This document shows, piece by piece, positions 17,835 through 26,737 of a stretch of DNA of 64,000 nt. Each line of letters begins with the position of its first letter. The first letter of the stretch is position 1. A program made the position numbers and the translations under genes. Below the pieces are notes generated by a model. It worked only from the letters and a program-made list of their open reading frames with translations, made no database searches and was not told where the DNA came from. The DNA comes from Paraburkholderia susongensis. Lineage in GTDB: Bacteria; Pseudomonadota; Gammaproteobacteria; Burkholderiales; Burkholderiaceae. Location: positions 744,001-808,000 of the forward strand of contig NZ_FXAT01000003.1 of assembly GCF_900177725.1 (NCBI RefSeq), read 5' to 3'.

Positions 17835-19427
17835 CTATTTTGCGCGCGCTGGGAATCCGACCTCATTCAATATCGTAGGAATCTCGTCATAGCCTTCATA
17901 CCACAGCACTGTCACACCAAGCTCGTTCATCAGTACCTCCGTGAGAGCATGGTGATTTTCGAGGAATGTCTCTGCAGCATCCAGGTCTGGCAGTATTTGC
18001 TTCTTTTTCCCATTGTCTACTTCGTCATAAACGAAGCTGTCGACGGTCATTCTCTTCATGAACGCAAAGTGGCGCGGTTCATTCACGCCCCGATTCGATA
18101 TTTCCAGCAGCCGGCGTAGATTCGGGTCAGCCATCGACAGGCCAACCATCAAGCAGGTCGAATCCCGAAGCGCACTCAGCTGTACCAGATTCGACCAGTG
18201 GTATGCGTCCGTATAAATCTGGTGGTAACCCTCCTCGGCGAACACCAAGGTGGCGTCGTCGAGTCCATCGTAAGGCGAAGCTTTCTCCGGAATGAATCCA
18301 TGTACGTGATAGACAGGTAGGTCGTCCACTTCAACCGACGCGGTCTGCGAATAGACTGCCTTGTGCGGAATAGACTTCGCTTGCAACTGGCGTTCAAATA
18401 AATCGTCAAAATTGTATGTGATGACCGACCGCACCAATGCGCCCGAACGTCGCGGTATACATAATTCAACCAGAACTCTTATCAATGGTGAATCGATTAG
18501 CCAATTCTGCTTCCTCAGTCCGTATAAGGCCTTGCGGATTGCACCCGTAAAATCGCGACCGTCAGCACTGTTCCCAGCGATACCTTTTCGCAAATACCTG
18601 GCTGATACCAGGGCTGAAGGACCGTCAAGCGCATTCATCCGTTTGACCAGTTCAAGAATCGACTGTGCGGCGCCGTCGTTTTTCGCCTCAACATCCTCCG
18701 TCAGATAAGTTACGAACAGGGCGTTCAATAAGCTGTTCCAGTCGGGCATGCCCGCACTACTCGACACACCTGCGCCAAGAAAAAGGGAAAACTGCCCAGT
18801 CGAAAATCGCTCGGCTAATTTCGAGACCCTTGAGCCTCTCTCAGTTCGCCAGTCTGGTTCCTTATTCTTTAAAACGCTTCTGACGCGCATGCTGAGCAAG
18901 TTACCAACGATGTGTTCGGACACCTCTGGATGTTGACCGCTAACCTGGTTTAACTCTGCTTTTCCCCATATCACTACCTCGATAGCGCTATCGTCCTTGC
19001 CGGAGGACCGGACTATCGGCTCAAACTCGTCAAGGTCCACCAGTTGGTCAGTGATGAAGAGGAGCGTCACGGGTGGACGCACCTCTGCGTGGCTTAGTGC
19101 AGCCCTGGCAACTCCCTGCAGCAAGTTAAGCTTTCGCGAAAAATTCTGACGCGAGAGCGACAGGTAACACTCCACGATAACTGGGCCGTGGAAGTCGTCG
19201 AAACCTTGGGGAGCGAATCCATCCGGCATGAAAATCTCTCTGGGTGCGCCGGTGCGGAACTTCGCTCTGGAGTCAAACGGTTTCGCTTGGCTCTCCGCAT
19301 GAACACGCAGGAGTTCAATAACGAACGTTTCGAAGCTGTATGCACTGAGCATTGCCCGTCGATAACCGGGCAAGTCGCTGGGAGTTGTAGATAACATCTT
19401 TATTTTCTGCCGCAGTTTGAGCGGCAT
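17835..19427 (-). CDS. SIR2-domain protein, probable defence NADase
   Basis: The 530-residue protein has a SIR2 core from about residue 210. It shows the NAD-binding GAGVSSSAGMPDW (218-230), the TYNFDD motif (337-342) and the catalytic His in YHVHG (His376). Residues 1-190 form a separate domain whose FETFVIELLR, MPDG and GPVIVECYLS segments resemble a restriction-endonuclease-like (Mrr/PD-(D/E)XK) layout. SIR2 proteins fused to other domains commonly deplete NAD+ on phage infection. There is no deacetylase-type zinc-binding Cys quartet. The gene stands alone and convergent with the upstream spacer. An internal ATG at 19397 is an alternative start. Confidence 0.82.
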   Translation of the reverse strand: MPLKLRQKIKMLSTTPSDLPGYRRAMLSAYSFETFVIELLRVHAESQAKPFDSRAKFRTGAPREIFMPDGFAPQGFDDFHGPVIVECYLSLSRQNFSRKLNLLQGVARAALSHAEVRPPVTLLFITDQLVDLDEFEPIVRSSGKDDSAIEVVIWGKAELNQVSGQHPEVSEHIVGNLLSMRVRSVLKNKEPDWRTERGSRVSKLAERFSTGQFSLFLGAGVSSSAGMPDWNSLLNALFVTYLTEDVEAKNDGAAQSILELVKRMNALDGPSALVSARYLRKGIAGNSADGRDFTGAIRKALYGLRKQNWLIDSPLIRVLVELCIPRRSGALVRSVITYNFDDLFERQLQAKSIPHKAVYSQTASVEVDDLPVYHVHGFIPEKASPYDGLDDATLVFAEEGYHQIYTDAYHWSNLVQLSALRDSTCLMVGLSMADPNLRRLLEISNRGVNEPRHFAFMKRMTVDSFVYDEVDNGKKKQILPDLDAAETFLENHHALTEVLMNELGVTVLWYEGYDEIPTILNEVGFPARAK

Positions 19428-19916
19428 GTCTTATTGGTAATTGGTCTAGTGGTTCTCGGTGCGATGCGTACTTGGTTGAACAGCAACCATTGCAGAAGCT
19501 GCACGTGTAGACGGGGTCGCCCTCAAATGCTACCAAACCATACGGTTTGCTGCGAGCGCATCGTGTGCAAGCAACGCGAGAGGCGCCGTCAGCCCAGCCT
19601 GAGATGACAGCCGCAATTGAACTATCAGTCTGGCGCTAAGAATGCCTGCTTCGCCTCGGGCTGGTTTAAATTGGGGTCGAGCATCGGCGTCTCGACAAGG
19701 CGAGGACACTCCCAAAAAGGCGGGGAGCGATTCGCAAGGCTGCGAGGATGCCGTTAATCGCTGCGAGGCGGTTTATTCGTTCAACCTGCCAGCAAAGCCC
19801 GGCCGCGGGGCACGCGCTCACAACCCAAGCGGTCTTGTCAGTCGCCGGGCTCGACTCACCTTGACTTCTTCTGCGGAAACGCTACTACTTGCTTGTGCTG
19901 CCATCGGACATGTCAC
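19428..19916. other. Intergenic, left border of recombinase cassettes
   Basis: These 489 bases between the SIR2 gene and the first recombinase show no supported gene. They are a reasonable place to look for an attachment site of the recombinase element. Confidence 0.35.
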
Positions 19917-21506
19917 ATGCCTTCCGCACGGAGTCGACGAGCAAGTCCACCTGTGCCTGTCCGTGCCGCGCAGTACATCCGCATGTCTACGGACCACCAG
20001 GAATACTCCCCAGTCTTCCAGAGACAAGCTATCGCCGCCTACGCGGTTGCCCATCACTTCCGCATCGTGCGCGATTACGAAGATGCCGGCATCAGTGGTT
20101 TGACCCTGCGAGGGCGTCCGGCACTTATACAGTTGCTGATGGACGTCGATAGCCCACAGCGCAAGTTCACTACTGTGCTTGTGTACGACGTCAGTCGGTG
20201 GGGCCGATTTCAGGATGTCGACGAGGCTGCGTTTTATGAATATGCCTGTCGGCGTGCTGGAGTCGATGTCGTATATGTGGCCGAGCCTTTTGAGAACGAC
20301 CGAAGCCCGGCGACGTCAGTGTTAAAGGCACTGAAACGGGCCATGGCTGCCGAATTCAGTCGAGAAATGTCCCGCAAGGTTTTCCTGGGGCACTGTCTCA
20401 ATGCTGAGCGCGGCTTTCATACGGGCGGTCCACCCGGCTACGGATTACACCGCGTCCTTCTCGACGCAGACCGTCACGTCCGGCACCCCCTCGACAGGTA
20501 CGAATACAAAAGTGTTCAGACTGACCGCGTCATCATCGCCCCGGCATCCGCTGGCGAAGCGGCGATGGTTCGAAAGATTTTCGAGTGGTACGCGACACAA
20601 CCAGTCACCGGGGCCGCAATAGCAAGGCGCCTTAACGATTTCGGGGTTTGCAACGGCTTCGGGCGACCATGGCAAGGCCAGAACATTCTGAACATCCTCC
20701 GCAACGAGATGTACATTGGTACCAACGTCTACAGTCGTACCACCTCCAAGCTGACCAGTCCGTGGAAGCGTGTCCCAAAACAGGAGTGGATTCGTGTCCC
20801 TGGAGCGTTTGAGCCTGTCGTCGACAAACGCATCTTCGCTGCCGTTCAGCAGAAATTGGAGCGAGCCCGGCGTAGACCCACGAGGGATGAGATTACGGAT
20901 GGTCTGCACAAAGTCATCAAACGAGCCGGCAAGCTCAGTCAGGCGACACTGAGGCATTACCGCAGCGCGCCGTCCGTCGAGCAGGTAATGCGAGAGTTTG
21001 GAAGCCTGAACGATGCATACAAGGCTATAGGCTACGCTCCGAATCTGGACCCAGCCCGCTCGGAAAACCGCTCTGTCGAGCGCCGCATGGAGAAGCGGGT
21101 CGCTGATGTAACCATCGACGTTTTGCAGAAGCTGGGCCACGAGGTGCGGTACGAAAAGCACACAGACACCATGTGTGTCGACGGTTCGTTGAGGTTGAAG
21201 CTTGTTGTTCGCAGTTCATGGCTTATCGACGGCAACATCCCTTACTGGGTCGCGCGATGGCCAGACTGCTTCCCCATAGATTTCCTTATATATGGTCGTA
21301 TAGAGCGCGCGGATTCGGAGTTGCTCGACTTCCACATCTTCCCGCGTGGAAGCCTCGTTCCGGGGGCATACACGGTAGTCCATCGACACGGCCAATCGCA
21401 TTTCAAGGCATATGAGCAATCGGATTTGTTACGTTTGCTCGATATCGCGGAGAGCATCCCTCTTGAAGTGTTAGCGACCACGACACCCAAGGAGAGTCTC
21501 CTGTGA
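19917..21506 (+). CDS. Large serine recombinase, copy 1
   Basis: The 529-residue site-specific recombinase has the resolvase catalytic domain (about residues 16-165). Nucleophile Ser24 is in YIRMSTDHQEYS, and VYDVSRWGRFQD and REMSRKVFLGH follow. The recombinase domain follows (about 170-330: GGPPGYGLHR, IARRLNDFGVCNGFGRPW, YIGTNVYSR). A C-terminal extension contains a homing-endonuclease-associated-type repeat (VEQVMREFGSLNDAYKAIGY) and a final unassigned domain (WPDCFPIDFLIYGR, DFHIFPRGSLVPG). It is paralogous to 23250-24872 along its whole length. Its stop overlaps the next gene (GTGA). Confidence 0.9.
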   Translation: MPSARSRRASPPVPVRAAQYIRMSTDHQEYSPVFQRQAIAAYAVAHHFRIVRDYEDAGISGLTLRGRPALIQLLMDVDSPQRKFTTVLVYDVSRWGRFQDVDEAAFYEYACRRAGVDVVYVAEPFENDRSPATSVLKALKRAMAAEFSREMSRKVFLGHCLNAERGFHTGGPPGYGLHRVLLDADRHVRHPLDRYEYKSVQTDRVIIAPASAGEAAMVRKIFEWYATQPVTGAAIARRLNDFGVCNGFGRPWQGQNILNILRNEMYIGTNVYSRTTSKLTSPWKRVPKQEWIRVPGAFEPVVDKRIFAAVQQKLERARRRPTRDEITDGLHKVIKRAGKLSQATLRHYRSAPSVEQVMREFGSLNDAYKAIGYAPNLDPARSENRSVERRMEKRVADVTIDVLQKLGHEVRYEKHTDTMCVDGSLRLKLVVRSSWLIDGNIPYWVARWPDCFPIDFLIYGRIERADSELLDFHIFPRGSLVPGAYTVVHRHGQSHFKAYEQSDLLRLLDIAESIPLEVLATTTPKESLL

Positions 21507-21841
21507 CGCGTCAGAATCGCCCAAGCCTCAGCACCTCCGGCATTGAGCAAAACTTGCCGCTGCGGGATAGCGAATCAGACTCGCTAACGCTTCAACATGA
21601 GCGCAGACGCCCCAACGGACGCGCAACACCGGAGACGAAGGCCAAAGACGTCTTCAAGCTGGAGCGCTCGCGGCAGCGGACTGCAATCAAACACATGCAA
21701 GCGACGCACGGTGAGATGGCTCTGACAACAAAGGTCTTGCTGGAGCTACTCTCGGACACAGCCTTCGTGGCGCTGTTACGCGCCCAGGGGTTCACCTCGA
21801 TACCGAAGCTCCTTCATCAACGGCTCATGGAGCGACGCTGA
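21503..21841 (+). CDS. N-terminally deleted ParB-like protein, copy 1
   Basis: The 112-residue product starts at a GTG overlapping the recombinase stop. Its C-terminal 60 residues (SRQRTAIKHMQATHGEM, FVALLRAQGFTSIPKLLHQR) align with the end of the intact ParB-like protein at 24811-25722 (SDRQRVLAKKVEVTHAQ, FVGLLEREGLTTLPRVLDQR). The ParB catalytic and CTP-binding boxes and the helix-turn-helix are absent. Reading frame and coupling are preserved, so the short form may still be made, perhaps as a partner or dominant-negative form. A decaying duplicate is the simpler view. Confidence 0.65.
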   Translation: MTRQNRPSLSTSGIEQNLPLRDSESDSLTLQHERRRPNGRATPETKAKDVFKLERSRQRTAIKHMQATHGEMALTTKVLLELLSDTAFVALLRAQGFTSIPKLLHQRLMERR

Positions 21842-22488
21842 TGACACAAGCTCGACCTGCGAGGTTCATCCGTCGTTCGAACGCGGCCCGGGCCGGGTAC
21901 GAAAGACCACCCGAAATTTGTGAGGAAGCGTTTGCTATGGTCGCCGGGCAAACGCTTCCGAAACGGACGGTCGCGACGCTTGCGCGGATGACCCCGGCCC
22001 GTCAGGTTGCAACTACCCAGACGATGGTCGCCGTGGACAACCTCAGCGGAGATTTCGCTCGGGCCCTACTGGCAGCGACGCCATCCAGTGAGAGGTCGGA
22101 TGATGCACGGGGAAGACAGTCACATCCTCATTGCGCAGTCAGACTGGCCAGGATGGAACGAGGGCTTGTTCAAATGCAACTCGAAGCCGCAGAGCTGCGC
22201 TCGCATTACGACGATGACCTGTTTCATCTGGCACTTGCCGCCAGTTACGTTCGGGGCTGGATGCGGAACGAAGTGGTTACAACTTGGCTCTACTCGCACC
22301 ACCAAGAGTTCGCCATCGTGCTCGACCGCCTGGCGAAGGCGGCAGACTTTGCAATTGAGCCAGGGCGTCCAATGCGGCTTCCTTACTCTCCGGCTGCTAG
22401 CCCCGCAATATCGCGCAAAGGCAAATCAGGTAGACGCCCACCCGCAGGCATCCATACCCGTCAAGACCACCGCGTACCAACAAGGTAG
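21841..22488 (+). CDS. RepB C-terminal-like protein, N-terminally deleted, copy 1
   Basis: The 215-residue product overlaps the previous stop by one base. It lacks a ParB-type N-terminal domain but matches the second half of the intact protein at 25710-26684. AGQTLPKRTVATLARMTPAR corresponds to ADKACPATTFNTLKRMKPLR, and FHLALAASYVRGWMRNEVV corresponds to LHLTVSAAYVATLVNNEHV. This is the RepB plasmid-partition C-terminal region (PF07506-like). The last 45 residues are basic and Pro-rich, and probably not conserved. Confidence 0.65.
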   Translation: MTQARPARFIRRSNAARAGYERPPEICEEAFAMVAGQTLPKRTVATLARMTPARQVATTQTMVAVDNLSGDFARALLAATPSSERSDDARGRQSHPHCAVRLARMERGLVQMQLEAAELRSHYDDDLFHLALAASYVRGWMRNEVVTTWLYSHHQEFAIVLDRLAKAADFAIEPGRPMRLPYSPAASPAISRKGKSGRRPPAGIHTRQDHRVPTR

Positions 22489-22823
22489 GTTAGGCAGTGC
22501 TGGTAGATGGTCCGCGCTGTTTCCGAACGGAAGTCCAAACTCAAGTTCTCACAAAACAGCGTGGTAAACGTCTGTCGCGAAAAAGCGGGCAGCGGTGTCA
22601 TCTCCAACTGTCGGGCCAGTTCCAAGGCGCGACTCGACAGCATGACCCGCTGCATGACATCAGCGCCCCCACAATTTGTGTCTAACCACAAGGTCGTGGA
22701 CTCCACGACGTGGTCGGGCGAAAGCCAGTCACCCGTCAATTGTTTCGCAAGCAGGTGCGACGAAACAAGATAGGCAAGCAGTTCGGCTCGTGCCCGTAGG
22801 TCGAGGTTGAGTGGATTCTTCAC
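22461..22823 (-). CDS. Possible protein continuing the decayed SRAP frame
   Basis: The 120-residue frame opens at a GTG inside the decayed SRAP gene. Its first 20 residues (KNPLNLDLRARAELLAYLV) still resemble the SRAP C-terminal helix (LNPDASDLAALYAIL). The remainder (GGADVMQRVMLSSRALELAR, FSRQTFTTLFCENLSLDFR) is protein-like but unrecognised. It overlaps the convergent RepB-like gene by 28 bases. It could be a new fusion product or an untranslated remnant. Confidence 0.35.
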   Translation of the reverse strand: MKNPLNLDLRARAELLAYLVSSHLLAKQLTGDWLSPDHVVESTTLWLDTNCGGADVMQRVMLSSRALELARQLEMTPLPAFSRQTFTTLFCENLSLDFRSETARTIYQHCLTYLVGTRWS

Positions 22824-23105
22824 GCTTTAACGCAATCAGTAGACTCAATGGGGATGATACAGCGGTCATGGCCAGCGGCAGCACTGGTTCGTACTGCGGC
22901 AAAGAACAACGAATCTGGCTCGCCCAGTGCCGACCACCGCAACCAAAGTCAAGCGACCAGGATGTCATGTGCTGGTCGTGCTGAACTCTAAAACCACGTC
23001 CTCGTCTTTTTCTCCTGTCGCAGGCTACCAACCGTCCAGCTAGGTTCAACTTCATGTCTGTAACCACATACGCGGCAGGCACATTAGGGGCGTGACCAGC
23101 GTGTG
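22824..23105 (-). pseudogene. Frameshifted SRAP (YedK/HMCES-type) remnant
   Basis: Reading leftward across two frames recovers the last third of the intact SRAP protein at 26738-27697. EDVVLEF in one frame is followed by HDILVA-stop-LWLRWSALGEPDS and AAAGHDRCIIPI in another. The match to NVILEF, AHDMLVACLWSRWSAPGEPD and AAAGHDRCIIPI is unmistakable. One extra base near 23010 (CTTTTTCTC versus CTTTCTC) and several stops inactivate it. The N-terminal two-thirds, including the catalytic Cys2, are missing. Confidence 0.75.
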
Positions 23106-23249
23106 AATTTTCTTTTTGAGTCCACTTGGCGCACCAGTGGGTCACGCGGTTGAGACCCTAACTCAAACGTTGGCGCGCCGACATCTATCTTCCTTGACTT
23201 GGGCGACCACAGACCTATCACTAATTACCACGCAAGACAGGAGACGCGA

Positions 23250-24872
23250 ATGCCGCAAGCGGATGGAATATTGACGTCCCTTGCTGGCAGGCTCGCAGCG
23301 CAATATGTGCGGATGTCTACGGACTACCAGCAGTACTCAACCGAAAACCAGAAGCTGGCTATCGCTGAGTTCGCCGCAATACAGGGAATATCCATCATCG
23401 CCACGTACGAGGACGCAGGGAAAAGCGGTGTGACACTCAAAGGCAGACCAGCTCTGCTCCAGCTACTTCAGGATGCGCAGGCTCCTACACATGCCTTCAG
23501 CCTAGTGCTTGTGTACGACGTCAGTCGTTGGGGCCGCTTTCAGGATACCGATGAGAGTGCACACTACGAATACCTGTGCCGGCAGGCCGGCGTACAGGTT
23601 GTGTATTGCGCAGAAATCTTCTCGTACGACGGCGGCGCTGTGGCGACGTTGATGAAAACGCTCAAGCGCGCGATGGCCGGAGAATACAGTCGTGAGCTAT
23701 CCCGCAAGGTTTTCATCGGCCAATACAGACTTGCTGAGCGAGGTTTTTGGCAAGGTGCGGCTCCGGGATATGGCCTGCAGCGAATACTGGTCGACTCGGA
23801 TGGGAATGTCAAAGGCCCTCTGCACCATCGGGAGCAAAAATGCATCCAGACAGACAGAGTTATCGTGATTCCTGGTGACGAACGCGAAGTGGCGCTTGTG
23901 CGTCGCATGTACGATTGGTACGTTAGTCAGCGAGTTGGGTGCAAACGGATTGCGGACCGGCTCAACGCTTTCGGAATGTGCAATGCTAACGGTCGTCCGT
24001 GGAGGGCGCAAAACATTACCGGCATTCTGAGCGGTGAAAAATATGTGGGTACAAATGTCTACGCCAGGACATCCAAGAAGCTCAATGCTAACTGGCATAA
24101 GAATCCGCCTGCCGAGTGGGCTCGTTCAGAGGGCGCGTTTCCACCTCTAGTTGACCGAGTGATGTTCGACGCCGCTGAGAGAATCCGGGCGAACAGGACA
24201 CAGAACCTCAGCGACGATGAGATTCTGAAAAGATTGAGCGACTTTGTGCACTCCGCTGATGTTGTGAGCACCGAGGAAATCGACAAGGCCCGGACACTAC
24301 CCTCAGGAAAAACTTATTCCCTACGATTCGGCGGCATCAGGAACGCGTACGCGCTAATCGGATACGAGCCGACTTATCACATCGTGGGTCCTGAAGTCTT
24401 TCGGGCCTCAAGGGCCGCCCAGCGAGAATGTATGGGTAAGACCATCAGCGCCCTGACGGGTCTGGGCCACCGCGTGGACATCTCCGCGGACGAAACTACC
24501 ATTCGTGTAGATGATGAACTGGTCATCAGATTCGCCGTTCGCCCGATTCTCTATTATGACCGTCATCGCCCGCGCTGGGGAGTTCGTTGGCCAACCTACT
24601 CGTCGCCCGACCTTCTCGTCATATTGAGATTGGACTCCGCGTTCAAGACTCCAATTGATTTTTATATTTTTCCTCGAGGCAGTCTAGTGCCCGGTTACGA
24701 TTTCTCGCTGTCCATCCGCAGCGGCAGTAGCGAACCTTTCGAAATGTTCCGGTTCCCCGACGAGAGGATTCTGCTTGAACTGACAGCGCGGACTCGCATG
24801 GAGGCATTCGATGGAAGCCAATCCCCTCATTCCAATCGCAGACATCCAGATTCGCCAGATTCGGGTACTTAA
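23250..24872 (+). CDS. Large serine recombinase, copy 2
   Basis: The 540-residue paralogue of 19917-21506 starts at an ATG after GGAGACGCGA. Catalytic Ser23 is in YVRMSTDYQQYS; VYDVSRWGRFQD and RELSRKVFIGQ complete the resolvase domain. The zinc-ribbon-like recombinase part has APGYGLQRILVD and IADRLNAFGMCNANGRPW. The C-terminal extension again carries an FGGIRNAYALIGY repeat and a terminal WPTYSSPDLLVIL...DFYIFPRGSLVPG domain. A stretch around 23505-23545 is almost identical at the DNA level to the first copy. The 3' end overlaps the ParB-like gene by 62 bases. Confidence 0.92.
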   Translation: MPQADGILTSLAGRLAAQYVRMSTDYQQYSTENQKLAIAEFAAIQGISIIATYEDAGKSGVTLKGRPALLQLLQDAQAPTHAFSLVLVYDVSRWGRFQDTDESAHYEYLCRQAGVQVVYCAEIFSYDGGAVATLMKTLKRAMAGEYSRELSRKVFIGQYRLAERGFWQGAAPGYGLQRILVDSDGNVKGPLHHREQKCIQTDRVIVIPGDEREVALVRRMYDWYVSQRVGCKRIADRLNAFGMCNANGRPWRAQNITGILSGEKYVGTNVYARTSKKLNANWHKNPPAEWARSEGAFPPLVDRVMFDAAERIRANRTQNLSDDEILKRLSDFVHSADVVSTEEIDKARTLPSGKTYSLRFGGIRNAYALIGYEPTYHIVGPEVFRASRAAQRECMGKTISALTGLGHRVDISADETTIRVDDELVIRFAVRPILYYDRHRPRWGVRWPTYSSPDLLVILRLDSAFKTPIDFYIFPRGSLVPGYDFSLSIRSGSSEPFEMFRFPDERILLELTARTRMEAFDGSQSPHSNRRHPDSPDSGT

Positions 24873-25722
24873 TCCCCGGACCCGCAGCAGGCGTCAAAAG
24901 CAGGCGCTTATCGACAGCATTGCGGCGGTGGGGTTGAAAAAACCGATAACCGTAAGCCATCGGGCGTGCTCCGACGATACGGCTGCGTTCGACCTGGTTT
25001 GCGGCCAGGGTCGACTCGAAGCAGTCCAGGCTCTCGGCCATGACACCATTCCCGCACACGTTATCGACAGCGCTGAAGATGAGTCTCTCCTTAAAAGTCT
25101 CGTCGAAAATATCGCGAGACGGAACCATTCCACCATGGAGTTACTCAGGGACATTCAAAGCCTCAGGACAATCGGGTACACGGACAACCTCATTGCAGAG
25201 AAGGTAGGCTTGTCTGTAGCTTATCTGGAAAGCCTGATGTTTCTCCTCGACCGTGGGGAAGAGCGGCTTATAGCAGCCGTCGAGGCCGGGAGCATCCCCA
25301 TAGCTATCGCGATGCAAATCGCGCGCGCCGATGACACAGAGGTGCAATGCGCACTGGTTGACGCTTACGAAGACGGGACGTTGAAAGGGCGACAGCTTGC
25401 GGTTGTCCGTAAACTGCTTGACCGCCGCAACAGGTCAGGAGGCAAGATGCTGCCTGTTTTTAAAGGAACTGGCGCCCCTCGGTCTCGCGAACTGGCTCCC
25501 GAGCAGTTACGTCGACTGTATATGCGGGAAAGTGACCGGCAAAGGGTGCTTGCAAAGAAAGTCGAGGTTACACACGCGCAGTTGCTGTTCATTGTTCATG
25601 CCCTGCGTCAGCTGATGCGCGAAGAAGGCTTCGTCGGCCTTCTCGAACGGGAGGGGCTCACAACGCTTCCTCGCGTACTCGACCAGCGTATCAGGGCGGA
25701 GGCACAATCATGGTCCAGATAA
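24811..25722 (+). CDS. ParB-like protein, intact
   Basis: The 303-residue protein has the ParB N-terminal (ParB/Srx) fold with VCGQGRLEAVQ (box II, residues 64-73) and VENIARRNHSTMELLRDI (box III, about 98-115). A helix-turn-helix follows (GYTDNLIAEKVGLSVAYLESL, about 122-142). ParB proteins bind CTP and load as clamps from specific sites. Here the context is a recombinase and no ParA is present, so a role in marking or assembling recombination sites is inferred. A GGAGG site sits just before the ATG, inside the recombinase gene. Confidence 0.87.
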   Translation: MEANPLIPIADIQIRQIRVLNPRTRSRRQKQALIDSIAAVGLKKPITVSHRACSDDTAAFDLVCGQGRLEAVQALGHDTIPAHVIDSAEDESLLKSLVENIARRNHSTMELLRDIQSLRTIGYTDNLIAEKVGLSVAYLESLMFLLDRGEERLIAAVEAGSIPIAIAMQIARADDTEVQCALVDAYEDGTLKGRQLAVVRKLLDRRNRSGGKMLPVFKGTGAPRSRELAPEQLRRLYMRESDRQRVLAKKVEVTHAQLLFIVHALRQLMREEGFVGLLEREGLTTLPRVLDQRIRAEAQSWSR

Positions 25723-26684
25723 CAGGGCAGCCCCTCAAGGCCGCATTTGAGCGCCAGCCGATAATGCTACAGCTGGATGCGTTGGTTTCATCACGGCACC
25801 TGCCCAACAATGTCACTTCGAGCAGGAAGTTCCTGCAGATTCTGGCATCCATCTCTACTGTTGGTCTTGTCGAACCTGTAGTTGTGGCGCGCATCGCAGA
25901 TGACGAAAGCAGGTTCCGGATTCTCGATGGTCGGTTGAGAGTGGAAGCTGTTCGTCGCCTGAATTCCACAGAGGTCTTGTGTCTTGTCGCGACTGACGAT
26001 GAAGCGTACACCTACAACAAGCATATAAGCCGACTGACATCGGAGCAGGACGCGCGCATGATTGCCAAAGCAATCGAACGTGGCGTTCCACGAGAGCGGA
26101 TTGCCCTGGTACTGGGAGTCGACATCAACACTGTGAAGCGCCGGGCGGAGCTGCTGGACGGAATATCCCGCGAGGCGGCGACCTTGCTCGCAGACAAAGC
26201 CTGTCCGGCGACGACCTTCAATACCCTGAAGCGAATGAAGCCACTACGGCAGTTGCAGGCGGTGGAGCTCATGTGCGGCCAGGGAAATTTCACTTCCGCT
26301 TTCGCACGTGCCATTGTGGCCGCGACACCGCCGGACCAACTCGAACAGAATCCCGGTACTCGAAAAAAATCAGAAACCGAGATGATGACGCAGCTCGCCA
26401 ACCTCGAACGCGAACTGGCTACGCTCCAGGCTACGGTGGCGCAAACTGATGAGAGGTATGGCATAGAACACCTACATCTCACGGTATCGGCAGCGTACGT
26501 GGCGACGCTTGTGAACAATGAGCATGTGTCTCACTGGCTCAACGAGCGGCATCCCGATTTTGCTGCCCAGTTCGAGACTATTGGCAAGGACGCGCGTGAC
26601 GCCCGTTCTGCGTCCAGCTCAAGCAGCCCAGGGGCCAAGAGCTTCCGGCGCGTTGGAGGTGATACTGTTCAACCACCTCGCTAG
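25710..26684 (+). CDS. ParB/RepB-type partition-like protein, intact
   Basis: The 324-residue protein pairs a degenerate ParB box (FRILDGRLRVEAVRRL, about 69-84) with a helix-turn-helix (GVPRERIALVLGVDINTVKRRAELLDG, about 125-151). The RepB plasmid-partition C-terminal region follows (about 155-290), with a coiled-coil-like LANLERELATLQATVAQ. It overlaps the preceding gene by 13 bases, with GGAGG upstream. RepB normally works with RepA on repABC plasmids, but no RepA or RepC is present. It probably forms a complex with the ParB-like neighbour; this is inferred from the strict pairing in both copies. Confidence 0.85.
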   Translation: MVQITGQPLKAAFERQPIMLQLDALVSSRHLPNNVTSSRKFLQILASISTVGLVEPVVVARIADDESRFRILDGRLRVEAVRRLNSTEVLCLVATDDEAYTYNKHISRLTSEQDARMIAKAIERGVPRERIALVLGVDINTVKRRAELLDGISREAATLLADKACPATTFNTLKRMKPLRQLQAVELMCGQGNFTSAFARAIVAATPPDQLEQNPGTRKKSETEMMTQLANLERELATLQATVAQTDERYGIEHLHLTVSAAYVATLVNNEHVSHWLNERHPDFAAQFETIGKDARDARSASSSSSPGAKSFRRVGGDTVQPPR

Positions 26685-26737
26685 TCCACGTTGCACGGGC
26701 GCTGAGCGCGAGGTGTAATCGAGGTCCGGGCGAGCGG

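Larger units (their letters stand above)
19917..23105 (+). mobile_element. Recombinase/ParB-like/RepB-like/SRAP cassette, decayed copy
   Basis: The gene order and direction (recombinase, two ParB-type genes, convergent SRAP) repeat exactly at 23250-27697. In this copy both ParB-type genes lack their N-terminal halves and the SRAP gene is frameshifted and truncated. The recombinase is full-length. The boundaries given are those of the genes; the real ends are not visible. Confidence 0.6.

Noticed and set aside
20445..21161. 238-codon leftward frame inside the first recombinase
   Set aside because: Opposite strand of a clear recombinase domain; no independent support.
24811..26684. Plasmid partition locus (parAB or repABC)
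   Set aside because: No ParA/RepA ATPase, RepC initiator or iterons nearby; the genes follow a recombinase in both copies.
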